Shown here piece after piece: positions 1 to 13,755 of a DNA stretch of 64,000 nt. The notes under the pieces were generated by a model that saw only the letters and a program-made list of their open reading frames with translations, made no database searches and was not told the origin of the DNA. The position numbers were made by a program, and so were the translations under genes. This stretch comes from Varroa destructor (lineage: Eukaryota; Arthropoda; Arachnida; Mesostigmata; Varroidae): positions 25,351,061-25,415,060 of the forward strand of contig NW_019211456.1 in NCBI RefSeq assembly GCF_002443255.2, written 5' to 3'. Every line of letters begins with the position of its first letter. The first letter of the stretch is position 1.

Positions 1-3000
1 GTCGTAATCAACGTTGGAAACCGCACCACTGTCTTCAGTGATATAGCAAATGTCTACATTGGGTCATCCTAGCGGACTTAGGCTACCTCACCATCAGCTT
101 GGACAACGAACTTCTTTACAGCTCACTATCTGCTGTCCATTTGCTTAATGTGAGGTGAAAGTGAAGCTTTTAAATATTTTAACACCAAACCCAGTATTTG
201 CTAGCAAAATAGCGGCTATAGCAGCGTCATCAATAGCGATTCGATATCACAAAGGAGTAGATCCGTCTTTGCACCGCCTTATAAGCGTTGTTCATCTCGT
301 TGCGGCAGTTTTGTCATAACTTACATACAGTGGTTGTACGAGAGGTCCGGCAAAAAAATACGATCATCACCACCACCGCCACCACAACCAGGTATCAAAC
401 TAATTAATGACAAATCTTTCCATATAGAACGGCGGGAGTCCCGTAGGTCGCTAGAGGGAGACAATTATACGCGCCAATGGTGTAGGAAGGAAGGCAACAC
501 AATTCAGCATAACGTCACAATGCTTAGACCTGATCGCGTTATGCAACAGAATGGCGTTTAGGAACCCGAACGGATAGCGCCAAACAGTGTGGCCTGTGAC
601 ATCTGTACTCTTACAACGGTCTCTCGCGATAGGTGAAGTATATAATAACTACTAGTGTTTAGAGTTGCGCTCTTGTTGATGAATAGTCCCTACCCATAGT
701 AAAGAACGATTGCTTTGCCGTGTCCTGACAAGACGAGCCTGATCGCCTTCCAAATCATAGGGGCCACCTGTTTAGCTGTATCCTCATTTACCCCCCTGCT
801 TTTGTATTCTCATTTTCCAATCTGTTCCGTATGATTAGTGCGCATGTTCGATTACGTGTTCATGTGCGGGTCGAAAAAATTCAAAATATATGGCAGTCGC
901 AATTGACAAAGGGTTGGATGGTGGTTGGTTTAGGCTAAGTCGGTAAGACAGCAAGCTGACGACTTTCGGAGATTTGCTACTGGAAATATAATGCTCTCCG
1001 AAGCCAGGTTTTTGAGGGAGGGTCGCTATCGTCAATCTAACTCAAGCACAGAATACAAGATCGGCTATTTAGGCAATATTCTTCTCAGCAAATACGATTC
1101 TGGTATATAGAGAAGTTTTCGAAAGAATGTAGTTATTCTTTCCCCCCGTTGTCTTCATCTCTCTAAGGAACAATCTATCTAACGATCTGTCTCAATCGTT
1201 CGATGGCTTTTGGTGACAAACTGACGCTGTTCCGAGCAGCTATCAAACATGAAGTCAAATGATGACCTTGCCGTTCCCAGCGGTATACCCAGAGCTACAG
1301 TAATGACTGCGAATAATAATACCGACAATAGCTGCAAAGCAGAGAACTCTCGGTAGCACGAAATGGTAGTCTGGCTGAAGACTTGCCTTCATTATATTAC
1401 ATCTTTCATGCTGAAGTGGTCATCATACATAGTGATCTAGTGAGTTGCCGCCCTGTTCACAATATAAGATTCAGTCTAACTGGGCTTCTTCGAGGTATCA
1501 CTGAAGTCTTTGACCTTCGATCAGAATCTTTGAGTTTGTTGTTGATTTCGTACCTATTAAACCCCGTTTGTGTTGTACATCCTACGTGTAGTCATCTTAT
1601 AACGACGCTGCATTATACTACCGTATTTTCTTACCAAATGATGGAACATAACGCATAAAGAGATGGCCAATAATGACTATAGACGACCAGGACGAATTGA
1701 CTAGGGTATATTCGCATGATTCATACAGGCATGCATAAGTATTGACCCCAACAATCAAACCTAACAATGGCTATTTCCGTTTCTCTTTATTTTTTACTGT
1801 CTCGCACGGTGATTCAGCCATCGGCCGACACAATAGACGGCCCTTTGTCCGCCGTAGAAACCTATGTCTATATACCGTTCGGTATCCGCAGCAATAAAAA
1901 CGTGCGAAAATCTTCACAGATCTCGTTCGGCGACTCTTTACTTCATCTCACTGATCCAATGGCCAGGACAGTTCCCCCATAGTTCCACCGACTCAAAAAA
2001 TCCTCACGATACTTGGACGACGATTAATGTGCTCCGCTTAGTTCTATTCGACCGTCTCGAATAATGTTCTACCAAGCTGCCGCTGCCAATTCCCAGCTGG
2101 TTCGTCAGGCACAATATACTTATTGTGTATTTAAATCGCCTGCTGTGGGCATACAGAGTTACAGTCATACCGCGTAACAGCAGAATTGAGCCAAATGGTA
2201 TGATGAAGTTGTTACGATTTTCCCGATGTCTTGTAACGTACGAATGATTATCTACGGACATGCTTATGAACACACATAGGCCGCGTCACGTATTTTCGGT
2301 ACGGTGTGGTCTTTTGCAATTCTTCGATGTCTCGAAACATCTCCAAGGGCCGGCTCAATTCGACTGTACATAATGTGTCGCTGCATACCAGTCGCTTGAC
2401 TCGTAAACGCTCTATATAAGAGTACATATATATATATATGTAGCTGAGGTGAGAGTCGCAGGTATATCGAGCATGTGGTGGTCGAAAAGGTACACCTGTG
2501 AGCGGTACGGGACGTTGTGGGTTTTTTTTTTTGCCTCTTTTCTCTTCTTGGGGCAATCCTCCTGTTTTTTTTGGGGAACCCCCACGTAGGCGGATCCGCC
2601 CTTCAGATTTTTGCACGGCGGATGAAACAGTGATAGGTATAATCTCTCCTCTTGACGCGCACCGGTGTTGGTGGAACCTGCAGCGACCTATACATACACA
2701 TATTAAGGGCATGAGCAGCGGTACGGTAACATCGCATACTATGCATGCATTGGTAGCCGTTCACTCAATGCAGTAGTTCAGCGTTGTTCCCTTGGTTTTG
2801 ATCGGCGACCCAGTCGCAGCGTGGGGTATTTAAATTGCTTTTGTCCGATGGCATTTCTCCACAGCGTAGACATGCATAACGTCGTTTTAGGGCGGGGGAT
2901 ACTAGATTAGATGGAGATGCGGCGGAAAAAGAACCTGAACTGAATTGGTTCCGACCAATAACCCCAAACGACAATTCAAATCGATATTAAGCTAACGAAC

Positions 3001-6000
3001 GTTTCAAATAGATTGATGCCCCCCACGAACTTGATTTAAAATATTTGCGATCTCCGTTAGATGAAACTGACAACCTGTTAGACAAGTGCCATCGTGGTAA
3101 CCTTTGGGATTAAACACATACTACTTTCTATGGCTAGATGAGGCTTTTTGCTCATGCTTATTTGGATAACCAATCATCTAAGACTAGAGACTCAAATGAA
3201 GACATGTTTCTTGTAGTAAGATATTGTGCCGTAACATGCGAAGAGACAATATTCTGTCAAACATTTATTCAACTTTGTAGGTGCTTGAACTTCGTAGAAC
3301 GTAGCAGACTACATTACCATTCTGCGCTAACTTCATGTCTGTGTCGAAACCAGACTATTTTGAGAAGCTCGGAACGTCGGTAGTGGATTAAAACTGACGA
3401 GCCATTATAGAATGTCGGAAAATCTTACGAACTACATAGGCTATTGCATGTGTAGGATACAAAGAGAACTTCCTTTGATTTGATCCAAACTATTCAACGG
3501 ACAAGGCTAGATCTGTATTGCTTATTTGTCAGAAGACATTTCGATAAATGACGAAGCAACAGAAGCACCAGCAGCAGGACCGCCTTGACAAATCGAAAAT
3601 ATACAGCCAATGAGTTCCTCACGACTTCACGAGCGTATATCGTCTTTTCCAGTCTGCTGTGACTCAAAAAAATTCTGTATAATGTTCTGAGGTGGACTGA
3701 AAGAGGCAAGCAGTACGTTAACACAGAAAAGCTGCTCGACGAAGCCTTTTTAGTCAAAGAGAAAACTCTCGCCGGTTGCCCCTGCATATTACACAAGCGC
3801 ATGGCAGCTACGAGAGATGTTGTAACGAGCACTCCGACATTTTCGTGTGTGCTTATATCAAAACTCATTTTAGATATAAACTCCATCTCAATCATATGCT
3901 CCGTCGTAACATCTTCGTCGGTTCTTTGACGGGACCCCTCTCATTCAGTTCTTGAAACGATGAATACAACGTCTTCTTTATGATTTAGGCCTTCTTAAAA
4001 ATACGAACGATCCGGAATCTGTCGGCTTGATTTTTTCCATCTCCATCAGTCTAACATGCGGCCCTTTTACAAGTAGAGGTTTCTTTTTTGTTTGCATTTC
4101 AGATTAGATTAACGGCGATAAATTTCTTCGGCCTTCGCTTTTAACATCGATGCATGTTTCTGCAAGAAGAGTCCTTTCAAAGTTGTGGGTTTCGCGAGTT
4201 CTACTTGGCCAGAAGAGTGACACTGGCCCACGTTTGGTGAAGGAACTGATGACTCCAGGTTTAATCATTAGTTCATCATCAAAATTGTCTCTCGTGTCGA
4301 TTGCACTTTATTCTATTTCTTTGTAAGCTTTTACATTTATTACCTGTATATGTTATATATGCATATTACTTTTGTACGATGAAGAAGAAGCATAGGCCAG
4401 TATTGCATTGGAATATATTCCTTTGAAAGCTTTGTTAGTAAACGCAATCATTACGTTTTTGTCAATCTGGATCAATCCAGAATGATTAAATGTCAAAGAG
4501 TAAAAGTCGTTAAACAATCTATACCCACCGGCGATTGCTGATCGTTAGGTTCGATGGTTCCTCTGTCAGCAGACTGTCGTCGTAAATCGATTCCTTGAGG
4601 CACTCCTTTGCGATATTTTCCTTTAGACTCCTTGGTAGGGACAATGTAGTGGTTAGTCTGTGACAAGTATTTCTTCACACCCGTTCGTCGAGCGATGCGC
4701 GGATCTGAAATTCATCGATCGACAAACATTGTCGTCATTGGTAATATAATCATAATAATCAACATTAATCTATCATTGTGTTGTTATAGTGGTAAGAGCG
4801 ACACATAGATAAGACCGCCTTGTATTATAAACTTTGCTAACAACAGATAAGAGACAATGGGGCAGGCCGCGTCTGATGAGATCCTCTTCTGCTCAACTTC
4901 ACGAGATATACACAAACATCGATGTTTCTGAACAATGTGTGTGCCTGCCTGTGTCTGTATCGTTATCTGTGTTCGGAATTGGCCAATAGCTCCGAAAGAG
5001 AGATAAAAATGATATCCGCAAATGCTGTATTTCAAAGCACGACTTTTCAGGTATGGACTATGCTGTCCGTGTCTACACAGCTCTATCGTCACCAGTTTCA
5101 CTATCAAGATTACACGTTGCCCCTGCATGCGAAAACGTAGCAGGCCGCTCACTTCATGTTACCTGCACGACGTTGGCTCTATAGTGCGCAATGCATACGC
5201 AAAAATTGTATGTCTACCAAAAAGCTAGTAGCTTTAAGGCATATTACATTCTAAGCAATTTCCGTATATATTATATAATTATTAATGTTGGCTTGTGGAA
5301 TACGTAATTTATTGCGTTTCATACGTTTAACACTGCTAGAATAAATTATTGTATTTGTGTGGAAGCTTACGTGAGTAGTTCGCACGTTTTTTTTTCGGAC
5401 ATTTTACGGGGCATTTTCCTGACACCTGTATTTCGTGGCTATGATGAATGCGATTGTAATCGGCCCTTTACAAATACATACGACGACTATACGTCAACAT
5501 GCTATTCAAGCGCCGATAAGTAACTTCGTATAACCTATTTAGTAGGACCTTCATTAAGGAGGACGAGCTAATTTATTTATACGGAACTGCCGACTATAGA
5601 GACGTCCTAGCGTCGAGGTCTAATGATTATATTACAGATTTGGCTCACAGGTCTCATTCTTCTTCTTCGTTTTCGGTTCGCCGGGTGAATGAATAACGCT
5701 CTAGCTAGAAGTCCCACGTCGTCAACTACGCCACAATTTTCTCCTCTTTGTAATTACTGTATTAAATCTGAGTAGAGTCATACTGTGGCATGGGGTTGCA
5801 GCACTTATAGTAGTCTGTTCTCCCCTTTAGGAAATGTGGGGTTCACTAGCGCTGCCAAATCAATATCGGCGACCTTCTTGTTCTCCACTGTGTGGACTGA
5901 ACTAGTTTATTTAAGTCTAGCTCTATTTAGTAAAAATTATTTTCCGTTCCGGTAATATGAAGTAGTTGATGAAACTCGCAGCCTCAGATATATAAGAACG

Positions 6001-8386
6001 TCTTGATCTAATGCTACATATTTATAACACATGTGTATCGCTCCCGTAAAGGTTTTGTGCATACAAGTATATATAGATACCTTACAAATGGAGGAATAGT
6101 GCTAACAAAAACAGTGACGGCGCGTGCTGATACCGCTCGCCATTGTAACGAATCCGGCCGACAATGGCACGTAATCCATATGGCTGCCTCACACGTTTCA
6201 CGTACCTACCTCTGGCGACATATGGGGAACGGTGTTTCGAAGCAAAACACTGTTTCTCGTATGACATATCCATATATAGGTAAGGTTCGAAAGAAATCGT
6301 CGAATGAGAAAGCTATTGCGAAAAACAGGAAATGGCTGAACGCGTACGTGACTGTATTAGCATCCTCTCCTTCCATCGCACTGCAAATCATGACGCTATA
6401 GTCGATAATCAAGTGTTTTTTTTTTTATACTTGACGGCCTGTGAGAGCATTGCTTGGTTTTGAACCTGCTGGTCGATGTTGATGTATTCGTATGTGCATG
6501 CTTCTCGACGTAATGGGGTTGTTATAGTAAACCTTTCTGTAATCGATAGTAATGCTGCATACAACCGCATAAAAAACGCGTAATGAGTAATGATGTGCAT
6601 GAATACTCCACAATGCTTCATATGCAGCTGCACATAATTTTTGTGGACAGCAAGCTATGGCCCTAAAACCTGGGAGATGTCAGGCAGGGTACTAGAAAGC
6701 CAGAACGTTTCTAAAAGCTCGTCGTAACTGCGACGAAGTCGCCAACGTTTGGTAAAAAAAAATGACAGTATATTATTAATAATATAATAACGGTATTATT
6801 CATTAATTTGTTATAAATTAAACAGGTAAAGCAGCTGTCAAATAATTCTACCTCGTGTTCAGAGCCCTGGTTTCCCCACTAGATATATTTGCCCATTAGT
6901 GATATTTATTGAAAAATCGTAACATCGCCAATTGCATACAACTCACGTAACGATTTTTTGTAAAACTGTCTTATATTTATTAATTAAAAATCATGTTACA
7001 CAAAAATATCCCCAAAGACATATAGAATTTTATTTGGAAATTTTTGTTTACTGATAATTTCAGTTTTCCAATCCTCTCTCACTTACGTTTTCCATATTTC
7101 CCTGACTATTTAGCACTTGTATGCCATCTGACGTTATTGTTTCTGTAGGCTACATGAGCACGTGAGACAATGCCAGTGGCAAACAGAACGCCGACGGAGG
7201 GTCACGGGGTTCCGTCAAACAATCTACGGTCAGAATAGCACGATATTACAACGGTGCTCGCTTTTGGCAGTTTTTCGAGCTGCCATGCTCTCCTCCCTTA
7301 GCGAGGATGGATACGTTCGCTTAATCGTTTTATAGGTCCTTGTTGTTGGCTGTTTAATCTGAGCCGCATCGTTTGTGAAGAAGACCATGGCAAGAAAAAA
7401 ACAAGAACGTTTACAAGTCTCTAAAATGTGCCTATCTACTAGAACGGTTCCCGCGTAGACGGGATGCTAGTCACACAGCAAACAGTGTGTGCGTGCAACG
7501 TTACAACGTCACTAATCAGGCTGGTCCTCAATCTTATTTGAGACACATAAAATTTAGACGTGGAGTTGTCCTGCTTTTCGTCGATGGCTACGATCTACTA
7601 CAGATGAAAATGAATGGATAGTGCACGTGGGCGCCGAACTGTCTTAAGGTCGTGGCCGTTATAGTTAAGCAACAAAAGTCACAATACCGCTACAACTCCT
7701 CGAAGCTAATTTTTTTGCTTAAATATTTTTCGGAGAGCCGGAAAAGATGATTCAATTTTATCTTATTCGGCCGGTTCCGTTTATTTACTCCTTGCCTATT
7801 TACTGCATGTGCCTTACCGTTGTAGTCAAATAACAAGACCCACAATAGCGAACACGAATCTCCGTTAATGCAAAATCCTGCCTTCAACTCAGAGCATTCA
7901 GTTTTGGTTAAACGATTTGTGGTTGTTGGGCGGAAGCCCAAAACAAAATCGATTGTCGCTTTTTCTTTTCCCTATTACAACGACCCGTATCGCTGTGATA
8001 CTGCTAACTAAATACTGTTTTGCCTGTCGTCGCCGAAGCTGGCGTCGCGCGAGCGCATCTCATTGCCATGTTGTTAGAATCAATTTTGTGGAATAATAAC
8101 TGTAATGATCATCATTGTTTCGGTCAGCACCATCAATATAAAAATCACAACGCCGCTGAAAAAATGCCATATATTTTATATATAGCTAGTAGAGGCAGAG
8201 CGTAATTATTTCTTGTTCCGAGTATCTCTGCTCCGAGTACTCTGACCGGCCAAGGCGGAGCTTTGTCCAGTGGACACTTGATTGGACCGGAAAGTGGAGA
8301 ACGCCACCGATCCGAAGGTTGGCCATAGCCGGCTTCGACCAGTACTCCGAAACAAAACAGGGTAAAATTGCCTGTAACAAAAACAT
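1..8386. other. Gene-poor stretch
   Basis: I find no convincing gene in this stretch. Open frames are at most about 150 codons, appear in conflicting frames on both strands, and show no domain. Composition is AT-leaning with short (TA)n and T runs. One exon-like segment on the minus strand, 7087-7142, has a GTAAGT donor and an open 18-codon frame, but it is too short to call. The stretch could be intergenic, or a distal intron of a gene not recognised here. Confidence 0.5.
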
Positions 8387-8653
8387 ATGAGGGGGAAAGC
8401 AGTAATGGATAAAGCTAATCTAAAAGGATCATCGCGACGACAAAGAATCACCAAGGACGAAAAAGCAGAAAATGAGTATGGACATGACCACAATGACGAT
8501 AATAAAGAAAAAAAAGTAGCAGAGATCGACTGGAAACGTTTGCACGGGCGAACACGCACGCAAGCACATGTGCGTGTGCGATGTACAGTTCTAGCCGAAA
8601 GGGCGCTTGAAATTACGCATCGTTATGTTAAACAACGCTTAGAACAACTATAA
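8387..8653 (+). CDS. Possible small charged protein, 88 aa
   Basis: This frame opens with ATG and runs 88 codons to TAA. The product is strongly charged, with Lys, Glu, Asp and Arg throughout the first 60 residues, an HDHNDDN acidic and histidine patch near residues 32-38, and no membrane segment. Such a composition is more protein-like than the Ser, Leu and Cys-rich antisense frame. However, purine-rich DNA gives Lys and Glu codons by chance. No splice signals flank it and no family is recognised. It could be a single-exon small gene or a chance frame. Confidence 0.2.
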   Translation: MRGKAVMDKANLKGSSRRQRITKDEKAENEYGHDHNDDNKEKKVAEIDWKRLHGRTRTQAHVRVRCTVLAERALEITHRYVKQRLEQL

Positions 8654-11600
8654 TAACGACGCTATGACGAAGATGTTAAAGATCAAAACATTGCTGTCGG
8701 AAGTTGAGCTATAAGCTACATTCGTATCGATCTAATGGGAAAATAGATTCAGGGAGGCATTCCTATAGACGAAAGCGAGACAGGAGGTTGTCAGCAGAAG
8801 AGGTAGGCTGGTCTAGGAACAGAGGCTATCTATCTCATCGACAACGAGAGGGTCATTGATGCACAAGAGTCGATAAATGAGCGAGGCATTCTGAGAGAGT
8901 TCTGGAAAAAATATTGATGTACGTGCACACGGAAATCCATTCGGAAGGACAAACGCACGAATGGAACAGGTGTTAAAGGCAAACGTAACGTGCATTACTT
9001 CTAGCTGTTCCATGGGTCACCGTTATCGCTGCTTCCCCTCAAAGCATAGAAAGCCTTATGTAATCAACGCAAAAATATTGAGGCACGCGTTCACTGTACA
9101 CTCAAACAAAGACGGGGATACTTTGGTCCAAAATGGACAGGAAATCGACCACGAACTAAGGCTCACTTAATCATCGATATACCGAATCGCTTTGCCGCTC
9201 CGTTCTGCTACTCGGTTTTTCGATTTGCTTCCTGATTTCGTCGCCATGGTCATGCAGTTGTTGTTAAATCGAAGTTCGCTTGATCTGTGACTTCCTGCGA
9301 ATGCCCCCACACTAATCCAGTTATACATGTACCTCATGCCGCTATTTACCCGTCTCTCAGGTTGATTTGCTACCGCGTCAACGAAACAAGTTGTTATAGA
9401 TGAATCCGGTCGTGAGGGAATAAAGGGCCAGCATTAACTTTCTTCCGCTGACTTGTCGTATCAGCAGACACATGAGTCACTCCCCAACTAACTCGCACTG
9501 TACTATATACCCAGTCTACACTCGCAACTGCCGATGGGGCCACCTCGTTCGCTACTGCTGCTACGAAGATGTATCATCGCAGAGCGATGTACACTCCTGT
9601 TATTAAAGTGGCTTGACGCAAGGTTCTATATGACGGTGAGCCGTCGGAGGCGAACCGCAAAGTTATTTGGTCAGCTTAATTTTTTTTTGGGTTGACCCAA
9701 TGCCGACGCGACGTTTGGGAATTTTGATAATTGTTAACAAGGGACCTTCATTGGAACGAAAAGAAACGAGCACAGGAACGACAGCGGCTTTCACGAAGGT
9801 TGAAAACAAATACAGTGAACCTATGGCAGGTTTTTTTTAAACTAAACAATTTACCTACTCACATCTTGCACGATGGTCCGGTTAGCAATCGTTGCCACAT
9901 GACTGGGCTTCATGGTAACACCTCACTGGTGCACTTGATCTATTCGTCGCTCTCGGTATAAAGAGCAATTGCTCTTTCTGACTCCTAATTGTATAAATGT
10001 TTTAATTGAAATGTTAAGCAAAGTTAACTTAAACAACTAATGAATCAGCAGAGGAAAAAGACGGCGTGAATCAATATTAGCTCTGATTCACATGGGACAG
10101 ACACAAACCCCTCTATCTAGCCAGTTGCGAAGCTAAAGAAGAGTATTTTTACTAACAAAGAATAGTAGCTTTCTCAATTGTGCCGTTGTATTAGGCTATT
10201 TTTTCCTTTGACTCGTTGGCGCCATAACTGGGACCAACGATTGAAGAGAAATCAGCGGTGAGCACCGGCTAGTGTTGTAGCTCTCCGCGTCGGCAGCTGG
10301 ACATCGGCGACTAGTCAGTGGCATAGCATTGGCGCTAATGGCCCGATGGCACAAAAGCCATCTTCGCGTTGACTGCCGACGCACCCTGGCGTTAACGTGA
10401 AAACAATTACTCGCACAGATTAATAACGAAACGATAAAGTATCATAAACGACAGTCGGTTCAGCATGAGGAAAAATCTATTTTTGCTTCTTTTTTTCTCA
10501 TATGGCTCATAATGACATTTGTAAAAAGCCGCTGGCGGCGTTCACGAAAATTTCATAAAAGCACAAAAAGTAGATGAGCAAGAGGTTCACTAGTTGCGAA
10601 AGACCGGCACCGGGTTTACGAGAAGCAACGAAAAGCTAGAAAGAAGTTCGCAATGATTGACAGGGGCGAGATCAAGGCGAATTCGTCCGATGCTTCACCA
10701 ATAGATTATATCGTATGAACTGAATTAAGCAACAGACGCTGAGGAGTTAATTGTCAAGGGGCTGCTAGTACGAGCTATACACGAATCTAGTAAACGAAGC
10801 CTAATTAAATAGATTCATTCACTCGAGAGTTTGGTTACTAATACGTAAACATGTTAAATGCTCAGTCTATGAGGGTAATACTCGTAGTATTATAAAGTCC
10901 AGATAACAGAGAGCACTATGACTGTGACAACGTTTTCAGCTAGTAGCCAATTGCGGAAACAGGCTTTGGCTGTATACAGAGGGCACAGGTGATGACTACC
11001 TATGAATGTATCACGCTTGTTATTATTATTACTATTCCTGATAACCACGGTTACGATCAGTATGGTAAATAACAACGCGACCGTCAATATTTACTCTGTG
11101 CTGTACCTCTCTTAGCATCGTGCAACAAGTTCCTTCCTTCAAATCTACTACGTGATATTCCTTCTAAATGCGCAACATATCTTGTCGCTGTTGACTAGCT
11201 ACGTTAACGAACCAGCACCAGTAGCAATAACCGGACATAAGAAAATCAACTTCTGCTATTCCTGTTAAATGAAAGCAAAAGTAAAATCAATGGCGTCGAC
11301 GGTGATGGCGGAAGAATCAACGACGCCAGGCTAGCCGCTGCTAGATAAACGTGTGTATGTGTCCTCTGGAGATGCATGTATGCACAACGTCTACAGCAAT
11401 CGATTGAAGTTGAGCTTAGCCGAGCTGCCGAACGCGCTGCAAACGCGAAAGGGTACGCGATTATCATGCATGCTTCGTGCATGACTTTTTGCATACATCA
11501 AGATAAACGCATCACAGCAAATAGGTCGAATTCACACGAACGGGACGTAAAAATAAACAAACGAAGTACAAAGGTACTGAACGGCATAGAAGCCGCGAAA

Positions 11601-13409
11601 AGCGATTCAGCGTTTGGCTCAAGCAGGAGGTTTCAGCATATACTAATTTGAATTTTAGCGGAAATGGTGGTTCCACCTTGACGGCAGAAATAAAAGCTGA
11701 ATAGTAAAAAATATCATCTATCTGATGTACTGAACATAAAAGGAACTTGTTAGGCGATGATGTATGATCAACTGATAGAAATGATTGCTTGACAGTTGAT
11801 TCTGCTATAAGTAGAAATCACATAAAATGAAAAGACTTGAAACCCTCAGCTCGTCAAACATCAGCCAGCATAGCGGGAGCGATCAGCGGACGAAGGAATG
11901 AAACGTTCGTTCAGGCATTTATCTTCAGTCAAAAGCTGTGTTTAATAATTTCATTGTGATTTCTTCCATTTCCCTTTTGGTCATAAATAGATAATGGTCA
12001 TTTTAGTCGGTGTGCCTTATTGGATATCAATGAAGTTCTAAAAGTTGCGTAGCACAACTGCAGTTAACCTTTTTCTACTGTTCATTGATTCCAAATTAGT
12101 AAACGGTTCTAGCTTTAACCGTCAGCTTATGGTTTACGTAAAAATAATTCAACCTGGTTAGCACAAATCGAACTTCAGATCAATGAGCGTTTCATAAGAA
12201 ACGTGGCTTTCACAGTTCATTGGAGCGGTCTACAAATAGTTTTCTGTTTGTGTCGTTGGCATTTGCCACAGCGTAATCATTTACGAGTTCTTCTTAGATG
12301 TATTGATTAACTTTACGTATCATCCACAAGGGCAGTATTAATCAATAAAAAAACATGGTCTCGACCGACACTCGCTCTTAGAGCGGTGTATACACAAATA
12401 ATATTTATAACAGGAACAAGTAATTCCGATTAAACTGTTAAAAACAGGCCAACACACATAACGTTAGGTTACTTTTTATTGAGCCAATTCGCTACGAGCT
12501 TCAATCTGAGCTGGAATTACGTAACCGTCGAATCGTTTCATAGAAACATCACACGGCAGCAATCGTATGCAAGCCTTATCGGAGTCGATCACCTATGTTA
12601 TGGAGTATTTTTCTCCAAGACAGGGATCTTAAGGGACGCCATTGTCGTTGCTCTATACGGCGACCGTTACTGCATCGGATGGAGCTATTATGGGAGCGCA
12701 CAGGTTAGAAAATCGTGTGAGCATACGAACACTCCCACAGGCAAATATCTGAAAAGGTGTGGCGAAATGCGTCATGCTTGCGCGAGGCCGCGTCCCGCCA
12801 CAGGACGGTCAAGGATTAGCAGACGACAGAAAAACGGTGAATCGGGACGCTTAGCGCCGAATTCAGTGATACGGCTGGCTGTATAGCGTTGTGTGGCGCT
12901 TATTCAACGTTAAATAAGAGCAACAACAAGGGCAAAGATTTTGTCCAGTGAGCAACAATCGTCTACCACGAAGTACATTCGAAGATTGTATATATTCTTA
13001 CGGCTTGAAATCGATCCAGAGCAGCAGCGTTAGTATACCGACACCAACCGTTATGGCAGTGTTGGTGTCGTCATTTCGAGACGCATGCGTTGCCGAGACA
13101 CACCTGTTGAACACGCTGAGTCACAAACCAATTCTTGTTTTAGCTGGTCGAGAAAAAATCTCTATCTATATAGCCCCTTCGATAGCCGTTTTGCGGCCAA
13201 GTGCGTTGCCGGATCTAGATTTCGTTCCCAAATCAGGATCGGTCCGGTATTATAGACAAACGAACGCGCGGCCGCGGCTTGATGACGCCATGCTCCACTG
13301 CTAGACGCCGATCTACGTTACTAACGAAAGTTTCTTCTCATTATTTTTCGCTCACTTTCCTTCCTGATGTATCTGCCGAGTCTACGCTGTACTGGTCCTT
13401 GAATCAGTA
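8654..13409. other. Non-coding or undetermined stretch
   Basis: No gene is supported here. The longest frame, plus strand 12479-12886, is 135 codons from a non-ATG start, with unremarkable composition and no clear splice sites. The plus-strand frame from an ATG at 13053 to 13304 (83 codons) is protein-like in parts but isolated. A hairpin-forming inverted repeat lies at 13039-13070. On the minus strand an AATAAA lies at 12475-12480 and could serve the exon-like frame just above it. Confidence 0.45.
13039..13070. repeat. Inverted repeat, 10-bp arms
   Basis: A perfect 10-bp arm (13039-13048, CGACACCAAC) pairs with 13061-13070 (GTTGGTGTCG) across a 12-nt loop. An RNA from either strand could fold into this hairpin. 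No further pairing extends the stem, which is therefore too short for a microRNA precursor. It may be a chance structure. Confidence 0.6.
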
Positions 13410-13747
13410 TTATGACAGATACCGCAATACTGAAATAGGCTGAAGGGGACACTCCCCTAGATCGACGCTTCTCCGCCGGTCTTCTACCTCGGCGGTGGCG
13501 TTGGCTAAGCTGGTTTCGCCAACAGCAACGTCGAACGACGTTACCTGTGTAACACTATCAAAGAACAACCTCTTTGCTGAGGTAAAGCGGTAGACAGGTG
13601 CGCACGCACTGGAACCCTGTCCTGCCGTTATCGCCGACTGTTTGCTGGCATCGCTCGTTTGGTCAATGTCATTTTTGTACCTGATCGCGCTTCGAGTCTG
13701 ACGCCGGTCCTCTGGCAGGCTGAGGCCTCCAAACGGTTTGTTATTTG
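13410..13747 (-). CDS. Candidate coding exon, minus strand
   Basis: An open frame of 111 codons ends in TAA at 13410. It follows an AG acceptor at 13748-13749; a second AG just upstream gives the same phase. The segment is GC-richer than its surroundings. The translation has balanced charged residues and Ala, Ser and Thr, unlike the antisense frame. Its entry phase (two bases finishing a codon) equals the exit phase of the long exon at 25773, so it could be an alternative last exon of that gene. It could equally be an exon of another minus-strand gene. The acceptor's pyrimidine tract is weak, and internal donors such as CAG|GTAACG could end the exon early. No domain is recognised. Confidence 0.25.
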
Positions 13748-13755
13748 CTGCTATG

